Source: Poronia punctata (Eukaryota; Ascomycota; Sordariomycetes; Xylariales; Xylariaceae). From it: 64,000 nucleotides of DNA. Below, in pieces: positions 33,654-43,895 of this stretch (position 1 is its first letter; every line of letters starts with the position of its first letter). Below the pieces are notes generated by a model. It was not told the DNA's origin. It made no database searches and saw only the letters and a program-made list of their open reading frames with translations. Location: the NCBI GenBank assembly GCA_022579005.1, contig MU401510.1, positions 67,297-131,296 of the forward strand, given 5' to 3'. Made by a program: the position numbers and the translations under genes.

Positions 33654-36354
33654 CTACAACTGCGCCCTACCCGCCAACTTCCTTCTTCTCCTCTCCTCCT
33701 TGACAGAAGCCTTCAACTTCAAAGCCTCCTCTTCACTAAGTTTCGTCTCGGCCTTACTCTTCGACATCTTCGCCTTTTCGAACAATTTCGCTCCCAGCTC
33801 ATCCGTCAATTTGAGGACCCTGGTACTGACAGTCGCTCCGTCGCGTCTGTTCTTGCCTTCTCGTCTACTGGCCGCTATACGCTCGATGAAATCCCATAGT
33901 TTTCCCGATGCGAGTAATTCTCCGGTCTGAGGATCTCGGGGAGCCCCCCATTCAGACGAGAGACGGAGTCTGGGAGGGACTTTGGTGTCTTTGGACTTGA
34001 CTACGTAGAGTATACCCTCTTCTTCGAAACGTTGATAGCTGTTCTTGATTGTTTCTCTGTTCACCGCCTCGAAGTAGCTGAGGTCGCCTTGGTGGTATAA
34101 TGTTTTGCCGAGCTGTGGGACAATCAATGTCTTGTTAGTACTTATCTTCAAAAGATATATACATAGTAGGTAGTAAGTAGTCGACAGATGGGAACTTGGA
34201 AAACATACCAATTGCGCCGTATTCTGCGCTTGTGACAATTCAATCCATATCTCTTCCTTCTCCTCCACCGGAGGCGTAAGTCCTATAAGTGAAACCGCTG
34301 CCAACCAACTAGATTCGATAAACGGCCAGATCAGGAAACAATAGAAATCATAATTCTCTCGTCCTGCCAGCCTCTCCTCGTCGGCTAGACCCAAGCTGGC
34401 GATGGCTCCGCTCTCGTCCCTCTGCAGCTTGATCACCCGGTCGTTTTCGAGCCCGACCAAGGTCTTCTCCAAGTTGGCTTCCAGACCCTCGCTGGGGAAG
34501 ATGAACTCGCCGCGGAAAAGAGACGAGAGGAATAGAACCTGGCTTCTGAGAGCGGTGTAGGCTATCTCTTGATGTGCTGGACCCCCGCCTTGCTTCACCC
34601 TGGTATACATGCTGGCGCTAACGAGGGCTTCCGAGATGAACAAGTGAATCGTCATGTTACGGTAGAAGGAAAGCTGGAACCGATCCACCGCATAGTAGGT
34701 TGGCTCGGCCAACTCTTGCACCTCTCCCACCAGATCTTTCCCGAGAACCTCCAGACCGCGATCAATGACATCGACTAGTGGTGAATTCCCGAAATGCGCC
34801 ACCCGTCCTCCCTTGGCACTCACGCGTGCAATCAGCCATTCGACCCGTCGCAGCAATTCCGACTTGCCAACGCCCCGACCTCTCAACGTAAGGAGCACGG
34901 TACCGATGAGAGCGGTAGGCATGACGACTGAGACATCGTTAATGTCGGAGAGAACCTGGTATCCCATAGTCCGTAGTAGCTTCTGGCGAATGACGGTATT
35001 TTCAGGCGTCTTGAGAGTCAAGTCGGCTGACAGAGGGCTGTTGAGTTTCGACAGTTGCTCGTCAATGTACTTCCGCAAACTCCAGGGCTCCTGGAAACGG
35101 ACATCCACTCTTCCTAGCTTCAGGGATAGGACAGATGAGCCACCCGTCAGGAAATCCGCAAGATTTTCCTTCTTTTTCGGGACACCCAAAAGTTCGGTCA
35201 CGTAGCCTTCCGTCTCGATGACCTTGTCGTACTGCGTGCTCACGGGGCAGATGATGGCATCTTCCACCCGGCCTGACAAGATACTATCTAAGATGAAACT
35301 CAAGATGCCGAATTTGGGAGGCAACAATTTGCCCGTGCGGGAGCGACCGCCCTCTATAAAACACATAAAGTTGTAACCGCCTTGCAGAAGCGTATCGATA
35401 TAAGCTTGTACAAGAGTGGAATACAGGGCATCGTTGCCGAAGACTCTCCGAATCCACATGGCACCTTGAACTGCTATTAGTGACGGTCCATATGTATTGG
35501 AGAATAAAAATACGTCGACTGCTTACCAGCATGTTGAAGGAATGTTCCAACGACAGGAAAGTTCAGGTTATCACCAGCCACGATGACGGGCAAGGCTAGT
35601 CCCAAGCGATAGCATATCAACTGCATCGAGACGTAATCGACATGAGAACGATGGGATGGCAAGAATATGATGCTTTGCTTCTTCCTCTCCGCCTCTTCGG
35701 CCACCTTTCTCAGCCGTAACACCTCCTCACTAGACACGTGAATTCCTACGTGTAGATCACGTCAGTAACATGCAAACGTCAATAAAACATGCCTCATCAC
35801 CAACCTTGATGGTAAGCGCGAGTAAGCAGTTGCGTCACGAGATAGTACGCGCCCCTGATAAAAGTCTTGCTCTCAAACTTGCAAATCATATCCTCCGTCA
35901 TCTTCTCCGCGACCTCCCGGATCCCGGCCTCGACAACTATCCGTCTCTGCGCCCGCTTAGCAGCATAATTCTTGTCGTCCTTCTTGAACCATCCCTCCTT
36001 CTCCTCCACCTGCAGACGTTTCTCCGCCAGTTCGGAAATGCGAGTCTGCAGCAACGGTGCCGACACGACCGAATTCTTCATCTGTTCGGAAAAGCCAGAG
36101 TAAAAGATGGGTCGGCCAATGGGGTTATCGTAGGCCCGCCAGCCAGTGCCGGAGACATACAAGGAGACCTCGCGGAGAAATTGCAGAGGCTCGGAACGGA
36201 AGCTGGCCATGTTCCGCATCAAGGCTTCCTCTCCATCGTCATTTCCCTCGGCCCGGCGCTTCTCGACATAGCTTCTCGGTTGTAGGGTGATCTGGTCCCC
36301 CAGAATCTGCAAATCGGGCGCAGAATCCCGGGTTGGGTCATCGTCTTGTGCCAT
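33654..36354 (-). CDS. GNPAT/PlsB-type glycerophosphate (DHAP) acyltransferase
   Basis: Four exons: 35805-36354, 35527-35745, 34209-35464 and 33654-34112, giving 827 residues. The acyltransferase core has the catalytic H215-R-S-H-V-D220 (HX4D), then FIEGGRSRTGK (block for glycerol-phosphate binding), CPVSTQYDKVIE and YVTELLGVPKKKE. The last two resemble animal dihydroxyacetone-phosphate acyltransferase (GNPAT) more than the small Gpt2/Sct1 enzymes. A long helical region follows. The C-terminus is basic (ERRRRKLAGR) and ends AQL, close to a peroxisomal PTS1. The expected reaction is acyl-CoA transfer to the sn-1 position of DHAP or glycerol-3-phosphate, the first step of glycerolipid or ether-lipid synthesis. 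Peroxisomal location is inferred. No transmembrane helix is obvious. Frame and splice sites are intact. Confidence 0.87.
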
Positions 36355-37091
36355 CTTGTATAAGTAGGTATGTTTTGTGGTTATATTACGGTTTTATTCC
36401 CCAAGTTATACCAAAGTTGAAATTCCTCCAAAATCACACTTTGTCATCGAAACATGGTGGCATGTGATACAAGGCGCGCAGTTGTCGACCTCGTGAGCAG
36501 ACAAGTTGATAAGATGATTAATACACAGCTGAAAGAAGTATTACTCTATGAGAAATTGCGTCTCAGATGTACTAGTGACGAGGTGCCTGTACGAATATAG
36601 GAAGAATAAAATCGTCATTGAATTCTTTTTATTGGAGGAGGTTGAATTGCCTGAGCAGAACCTCGGGAACGTCACTTGGAGATTGGGGGTTGACATGAGT
36701 TACGTAAATTGGAGTGCCGCTAAAGTCTGGGGAAATATTCCAGCTAATTAAAAGACGTTGAAGAACGATAGGAGAACTAACTGTAAGGGGTATCTTAAGC
36801 TTGTATCCAACCTGATACATACTAGCCCGGAATGGTAGAAAGAATGATTGGACGTACTAGCACATGAACCGCCCCCAGTCTGGCCTAGAGCAAAAATGCA
36901 GCTCAAAGAAACTAATCCCCATCAGTATGCTACCTATGTACCTATCAACCCACCTAACTTTCCATACAGACCAAAAAATCAAGCGCAAACCGCAACCTCG
37001 ACCTCAAAAATCATCTTCATAAACCAACCAACCAACCAACCAACCAGGCTGGTACACGGTCCCGCGACCAAACCACTCACTTCCTACAAAA
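36355..37091. promoter_or_regulatory. Divergent promoter, acyltransferase / POP4
   Basis: About 740 bp between two start codons. An AACC repeat (about 37022-37045) lies in the probable POP4 leader. A TATA-like element is not clear. Short frames at 36548-36820 have no features. Confidence 0.4.
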
Positions 37092-37802
37092 ATGCCACCA
37101 AAACAAAAAGAACCCCCCTCCCAATCCCAATCCCTAACCCAAACCCTCCTCCGCCGCGCCCACAGTCCAGACAGCACCTCCCGAATCTTCAGCGAAAAGA
37201 TCCAACACAGGCCCTTATTCCTCAAACCCAGCTCACCTCCTCCCCCCCATTCCTCAACCACATCCCGATCCCTGCGCCGAAAAACCCGCGAAGCCAAAAT
37301 CAAACTAAAAAAACCCAAACCCCTCTCCGCCCGCGAACGCCGATCCAGAAACCTATACACCATCCCCCGGCAGTCGCAGAGACACGCCCTCTTCGTCCCG
37401 CTCAATCGTCTCTGGCGCGGGTACATCCGCGAGATCCTCGGTAACGAGCTCTATGCCGGCGGTCAGGGGGCGGCTGCGAAACTGAGCGCCGCCGATTTCC
37501 ACGGGGCCGAGGTCGAGGTTTCGAGGAGTAGATGTCCTAGTAGGGTGGGGGTTGGGGGGATCGTGGTCAAGGATTCGAGGTTTACTTTTGAGATTGTCAC
37601 GGAGAGGGATCAGGTCAAGGTTTTGCCCAAGGAGGGGACCATGTTTCGGGTTAGGGTACCGGTTGAGGATGGGGAAGATGGGGAGGGGGAGGGGGAGAAA
37701 GGGGGGGTGTTTTGTTTTGAGATTCTTGGGGATCAGTTCCAGTATCGGGCGAGTGATCGGGCGAATAAGAAGTTTAAGAATCATTTCTTGAAGAATGTTT
37801 GA
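37092..37802 (+). CDS. POP4: RNase P / RNase MRP subunit Pop4 (Rpp29)
   Basis: Single exon, 236 residues. The N-terminal half is Pro/Ser-rich and basic (KPLSARERRSRNLY). The Sm-like Rpp29 core runs from about residue 95: ALFVPLNRLWRGYIREILGN, then FHGAEVEVSRSRCPSRVGVGGIVVKDSRFTFEIVT, VLPKEGTMFRVRVP, and VFCFEILGDQFQYRASDRANKKFK at the end, all typical of the family. An acidic/Gly insertion (about residues 194-206, DGEDGEGEGEKGG) interrupts the last beta-strands. Pop4 binds the catalytic RNA of RNase P and MRP in nucleus and nucleolus, for tRNA 5' maturation and pre-rRNA cleavage. The start is the only ATG giving this N-terminus. Convergent with SPF1. Confidence 0.9.
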   Translation: MPPKQKEPPSQSQSLTQTLLRRAHSPDSTSRIFSEKIQHRPLFLKPSSPPPPHSSTTSRSLRRKTREAKIKLKKPKPLSARERRSRNLYTIPRQSQRHALFVPLNRLWRGYIREILGNELYAGGQGAAAKLSAADFHGAEVEVSRSRCPSRVGVGGIVVKDSRFTFEIVTERDQVKVLPKEGTMFRVRVPVEDGEDGEGEGEKGGVFCFEILGDQFQYRASDRANKKFKNHFLKNV

Positions 37803-38844
37803 GAATACAGACGGACGGACGGACGGACGGACGGATGGGACGACGATGGATTCATGGTTTGTATCCAACACCCCGAACGGTTACAGACGGCGTGATTGCT
37901 TGGGACATTGTCCTTGAAACTACCCACCTATCATGGTATGTTTTGTTCGCCCGGCTCTTTGTAGCGCGAAACTGACATTTTTCTTCCAGATGTCGGACAG
38001 TGTACGGTCATCCGAACCACAGCGCCATGCATCACCTCACCGGGAATATATCAGGCGTAAGATGGATGGTCATGGTCGGTCGATACAGCCCGGGTAAGAA
38101 ATTGCTCGTTAAGGGGTCCACGGTTTCTCGGTGTCCTTTGTCTACGCCGCATAGACGACGCGCCACTGGTTTCGCCGGGCCGTAAAAGGAAGCAATACGC
38201 GATCGATTGTGTGTATGCTGTACGTACCAATTCCCCGAGGGGTACCGATTGCTTGATACCTACTGCGAGCATCGGCGCCAGTCGTAGGTTTCAATGACGG
38301 ACGAGATATTACCATAGGTAATACAGGTTAGGTCGGTTGGTATACCAGGATGCCTACAATATCCATCGCTGTCCCAGGATGGCAACCTGTGGTCCGCAGA
38401 CTTGCCCCTGTTACCTACCTCGAAACTAACGAAACCAACTGCTCAACCTACACTCCATTCGAAGAATTCGATGTTGTCCGTGTCGTTGGCGGGGTCAATT
38501 ATAACAATGCAAAAGGTGTCAAGGTCGTCGACTATGTTCTGTAGTAAAATCTACAGGAGTCATTCATGGACCAAATCAACATTCTTAGTTCCTACCTGCC
38601 TGCTCGTACATATGAAGGCACTTACTTTCCGGCCCTGCGACTACATGTACATGTACCTGGCAATGCGTCAACCTCCCGGTCTTCGTGAAACTTTGAATTA
38701 GGTCTGCATCATGGATTGGTTGTACACTATCGAATCTCTAAAATATACACTTCACTAGATCTATGTTTCCAACACCATTAACGTGATTCGTGCAAGCCGA
38801 ACATACCTCTATGATGTTGGTAGCATGATCTTGGCGTCTATCAA
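37803..38844. other. Convergent spacer with GACG repeat
   Basis: About 1 kb. A tandem GGAC run at about 37812-37835 lies just after the POP4 stop, probably in its 3' UTR. A 64-codon frame at 38350-38544 is mentioned under rejected items. Nothing else is recognised. Confidence 0.45.
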
Positions 38845-41800
38845 TCACGTCGTCTGTGCCGCCTGGCCCCGACCTCGACCCCACGCCTCGATCTTCTGTT
38901 TCCGTTCTTCCACCTTCCGTTCAAACTCGGCTACCTTGGCAAGCCGCTTCTTCTCTTCTTCGACGTCCTTCAAAGCTTGTTCCACCGCCTTTCGTTCTTG
39001 CTCCCGCTTGAGCTGGTCTGGTCTCCGGATCGCGATATCACGAGGGCGGTAGTCACTAAAGAGTCTCTTGAGTACCACCTCAATGACCCAGCAACCCACG
39101 TAGTCGAGAACCATAACGGCCGTCATGGTAGTCTTGAATTCATCGGTAAACTTGACCAACTTCATCTGCTCGTTGATTTCAGGAATGAATTCCGTCGAGC
39201 AGGAAAAGGCGATCGCCGTCACGCCAAGAATACCGTAGAACATGCCCCTGTTTTCTGAAAGGGACTCTCGGAAGGGTCTGCCTTGATAGTTGACAGCAAA
39301 GGTTGAGATTTGCTGGATGAGCTGCAAGAGGTATACGGCGCTGTTCAGTAGAGACGGCGAGAATTCTGCCTCGAGATCGACCATCTCGGAACGTCTGCGG
39401 AATGAACAGTTAGTTTTCATGCAAACAACTATATCATCAGATTTCTTCAACTTACGGTTCCAGTCTATCGCAGAATCGGGCAATATAGATCAAGGTGACA
39501 ATGTGTACCGCGAACTGACCAAGAATCGACCCAATGATGTAAAAGTTGAAGATATTTGGCTGGGGTCGCTCCTTTGAAAGTCCTTCGACAGATTTGGCTC
39601 GAGAGATGGACAGGAAACAGACACTCATGAGCATTCCACTAATGGTGATTTGACCATCACCGAATTTGATGCCTTCCAAATAGAGGACACTCAAACTGTA
39701 GGCACTGATTAGACAGTTGAGGGCCAGAATCTTGTACATCTGAATAGTGGCAACGAGAGTGCAACGGCCTTGACGGATGATGTTCGGGATCGCAATCACG
39801 TTTCGTAGTTTGCTAGTGAATGGTGCAGCGACAGAGGCATCTCCAAGCTTTAGCGAGGGTGGTTCATCGTCACTCAATTCTTGCTCCATCATGGCACTGG
39901 TCATCTTGTCGGCGAATCCTGCAGCTTTGTTCATCGACGCCTGCTGTTTAGCCGTCCGAGGGTCGGTTGGCGCCGGCTGTTGTGGAGTAGTAGGTAGTGC
40001 TTCGAGGCTAATTCCACTCATGGCAGCATAAGCCTCGGGTGTAATGCCCTTTCTCGCTGCCTCTCGTCCAATGGCTTTCTGATAATGCGGGTTGGAAGCA
40101 CCAGGAGGGTAGAGGTGTGCAATCATAACCGGGACAGGAGGGGCAGGCTGGTTGAATCTCTTCATCAGGTCGACCTGTTTCTGATAAAGCTCCTTCATCT
40201 TGGTGTTACGGGCGTGTTCGGCAATCTTGTTCAGATCATCCTGGGTTCCGTTGAGTAGGGCAACACCAATGTGAGCTTGCTTCAAGGCACCAACGTCATT
40301 GGTGCCATCGCCAGCCATCAGAGTGAAATAGCCCATATCCTTGAGTCCGAGAAGAATCTCTTCCTTTTGTTTGGGGGACACACGGGCGTAGACCCATGTA
40401 TAACGGAGCAAGGCCCGCCAAGCAGCATCGTTGTCCTTGAATTTAGACAGAGCATAACCAGTGACGCAAAGATCTTTAGACTTGAGAATTTCCGGATCGA
40501 TAGGTTTAGACGCGTCCACCTCGATACTGACCCGGTCGTCGACGGTACGCCAGACCAGTTGATGACCTCCGTCGTTGTTCTCCGGGGCATCTAAAATGAG
40601 GACCTCTCGGTCTACTATCTCAACCTCGCGCGCAACGTGAACGGCAGTAAGCGGGTTATCTCCGGTGATCATGACAACTCGGTGGCTACTCTCGTTCAAC
40701 ATTTGAACAGCTTGCTTGGCGTCTTCCTTAAGCGGGCATTGTAGAACCAGGAAACCAGCAAAAACAAGATCGGCCTCCACTTTCTCTCGTTTCAGTTCGT
40801 TAATCTTGCCAGAACCCAACTCGTTATCGAAAGTCAACTGCTTATATGCGAGAGCAAGAACACGGGAGCCACGTCGGGTGAAGTACTTGTAGGTCTCCTC
40901 GTAGTCCTTGGGGACAGTTGAAAGCATTTTGCCGATAGTTTCGGGAGCTCCTTTAACACCAACGAAAGTGCCACGTATCTTGTTACCAGTAGTAGGATCG
41001 ACGGCGTTAACAGTCGCCACTGAGCTTTGACGTTTCAATGCTGAAGAAAACTGGAACCGACGCTTGATCTGGACGGTACCGGATGTTCCTTTGATCGCAG
41101 TAGCAGGTTTAGCAGCAAGAACATCGTTCTTGCCCAGCGCCCAACCGAGAGCGTTCAATGTTGCCTTTTCCATAGGGTCACCAACTACATCACCTTCTTC
41201 AAGCTTGACGAGGGCGTGGGCGGTCGCTAGTACCAAGGTTGTCTCCATGCCGGCTTCCTTTACGGGCGTCATGTGGCTATGAGCACCATCGGATTCTCGG
41301 GGTGTATCTGTGCCAGTATGTCCAAGGCCCAAGCCAGCAATACCCTCCACGACTAGATCTTCCCCGGTTAGGGTACCCGTCTTGTCGAAGCAGGCTATGT
41401 CGACCCGACCAGCGAATGGAATGCGGAAAGGTTCAGTACAGAAGATGGCATATTTAGCCAAGGCAGCTAAACTGGTGTTGACAGCCAGACTGAGCTCCAT
41501 AGGAAGTTCAGGGGGCACGACACTAGTGACGATCAAGATACAATCCAGAAGTAGCTTCGACCGCTTGCGATCCTTCTTGACACCCTCATCCCAGACATAC
41601 CAAGAAGCAGCAATGGCAAAGATCAGGAGGAATAGGATAAAGAAGAGAGCCTCGGCGTTGTTGGCTGAAACACGTTCAGTGGAGTAGATCATAGTGCGAA
41701 CGAGACTACCCTGCGACGTTTCGAAGCCGGTCTTGATGATGATAGCCATCACACCATTGTCAGGCGGCGGCGGAACACCAGAGGCAAGCTTCGGCTTTTC

Positions 41801-42951
41801 TTCGTCCGGGTTTCCATGCGTCACCTGTAGCACCTTGGTACCTCCCCATAACAAAGCATTCTTATCCAGGCCTTCGGGTTCAAGAGACGCGTCGCCGGGT
41901 CGCAGTTGCACCGAGTCTTTCAACAGGGGGGTACTTTCGCCAGACAACATAGCCTCGTTGACGATAGCTGTACCCTCGACAAGAAGCATGTCACAAGCAA
42001 CACCACTGTCTTCTTTCGTGCGTACAACTGAAACGAGATCTCCGGGCAGCAAATGATCGCTCTGTATCTCGGTCCACTTGCCCAGTCGGTATACCCACAT
42101 ATCGTAGGGCTTGATGCTCATGCCACGGAACTCGGTAAGGGTCCTTTGCCGCTGCCACACCACGGTACTCTCAAAGACGACGAGCATGAAAAGAGTGAAC
42201 AGGGAATAGTACCAGTATTCGTCGAGCATCCACAGACCGACGCAGAAAACCTGGAAAACGAAGAAGGGGGCGACGGCATGTTCCTTGAAGAGCTCCGTAA
42301 ACGTAGGGACCGGAATGTCAAAGGTGTTCTTGCCATAGTATTGTTCGAGTCTTTCCAATTCAGCCTGCGAGGTGATACCACGGCAGCCCTGATAACTGGC
42401 AAGAAGGGGTTTAGGCTCGTTGTCGATCTCGTAGCTCAGAGGGCTGAAGGACTGTTTGGCGGGGTCATAGAGGAAGCGACGCTTTTGGAATAGGAAAGAT
42501 AGACTTGGTTTCCCATCAACCTAAAAATGGCATGCAAGGTTAGTCCTCCGCCTCCTATAACATCCTGTAGAGCGTAGGGAAGGGAGCTTACCTTATCGCG
42601 TGTAATGGTACAGATCTCGGGAGAACCGGCGTTGGCGATAGGGATGACCTTGATCAACTGGGCTTCTTCGAGCTTCTTCGCTCTCTTGGCTGTGAAGGAC
42701 GCTTTGAGGTCGACACTCCAGTTTGTGCTAAGCCAGACGAGACTCTGAAGAGTGATGATAGAGCCGCACCAAACAAAGGTCCATTCAGACGAGCTGATGT
42801 GCTTCTCGTAGAGTTCGGGGGTATAATAGTAGCGGGCAAAGATGGGCCATATTATGGCGAAGGGCCAAACATAGGCGTGGAGATAAAAGGGGAGCGGCGA
42901 CAAGAGCTCAGAACTCTTGATCTGAGCATTGTCCACTAACGGGGGCGCCAT
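38845..42951 (-). CDS. SPF1: ER P5A-type ATPase Spf1 (transmembrane helix dislocase)
   Basis: Three exons, 42592-42951, 39456-42520 and 38845-39394, giving 1,324 residues. The N-terminus (MAPPLVDNAQIKSSELLSPLPF) and the P5A-specific start of the first membrane hairpins are present. The actuator carries the TGES loop as LSGESTPL. The phosphorylation site is D499 in FDKTGTLTGE, and the M4 motif is VVPPELPMELSLAV, with the PPELP signature of P5A pumps. The P-domain has MAGDGTNDVGALKQAHIGVALL. The C-terminus is charged coiled-coil (EEKKRLAKVAEFERKVEER). Spf1/ATP13A1 removes mistargeted tail-anchored and other helices from the ER membrane. The cytoplasmic insertion near residues 1,040-1,090 is variable and Pro/Ala-rich. 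Intact; nearly certain. Confidence 0.95.
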
Positions 42952-43895
42952 GATCGTAACGCGACGGTCCGACAGAAGGAAAAGAAATAGCCGTTATCTC
43001 GAGTTGTCGCTCATCGAAGTGGTGCGGGAGACTGGTGCATTGATGATTAGGGGGGATTTAGATTACAACGTTCCGGCGATGACGGAAGCAAAATTTCTGA
43101 TATTATTAAGTGTATCGAAATGTGGCGTATGTCATCAATGAAAGTTTGAAGTTTTGATGTCCAAACCAGGGGGGGCACGCCAAACTTCAAAGATTCCTCG
43201 ACTCGATAGAACTCAAGTAACGTCTTGTGGCTTTCGGATTTTTCCCCTTTTGACGTGCTAATTATGCCAGATTACCAAGGTGCGTGATGGAACAATCCCA
43301 TTCCTCTGTAGGTCCGTTGGTCGTACCTACGAGTACATCTTCAAAAAGTATTATTAGGTAATCCAAAGTCCCCACTTACCGTGGCGCGACTTGATAGGCC
43401 CCACCAATATGGAAGGAAACACGTAAGGAGCGCTGTAGCCTCATTCAAGGCGAAGAAAGCTGAAATCTTAATTGGTAGGACTTGGAAGCTGACCGAACCA
43501 TGCTCCGTTATCGCCGCATGGTCCTAATAGTAGAGATCGCTATGTTATACGTGTTCATAGCAATGTATTGAGAACTTGTCGTGATATTGTTCCATCTCAT
43601 ATGCCCACTTTTACATGACACGCTCCCGTACAAGACCCCATCCTAGGGGCAAACGCTCTCTCCAAAGGGGACAACTCATCCCGATAGGGGGGGGCATATA
43701 GAAGACGTATGGACAGGATTCAACCCGAGCTACCTAGTAAATAACCTAGCATATAATCTACTTCTTGTGTTTCGTAACCGTCCCATAGCCAACGTGGGAC
43801 ATGTTTCTACTATCAACACCCCATTGCCGTACGTATCAGGCTTACATAGACACAGATCCGAACAACAGGAACCCTCATAGCAAACACCACCTACC
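42952..43895. other. Intergenic, SPF1 promoter side
   Basis: About 940 bp between SPF1 (-), whose promoter lies here, and the end of the next leftward gene. It holds AGGTA/TACCT-type motifs and G runs near 43688. A 70-codon frame at 42929 overlaps the SPF1 start and is not convincing. Confidence 0.45.

Noticed and set aside
38350..38544. 64-codon frame (MPTISIAVPGWQPVV...)
   Set aside because: Short, in a spacer, with no recognised homology; a decayed gene fragment is possible but unsupported.
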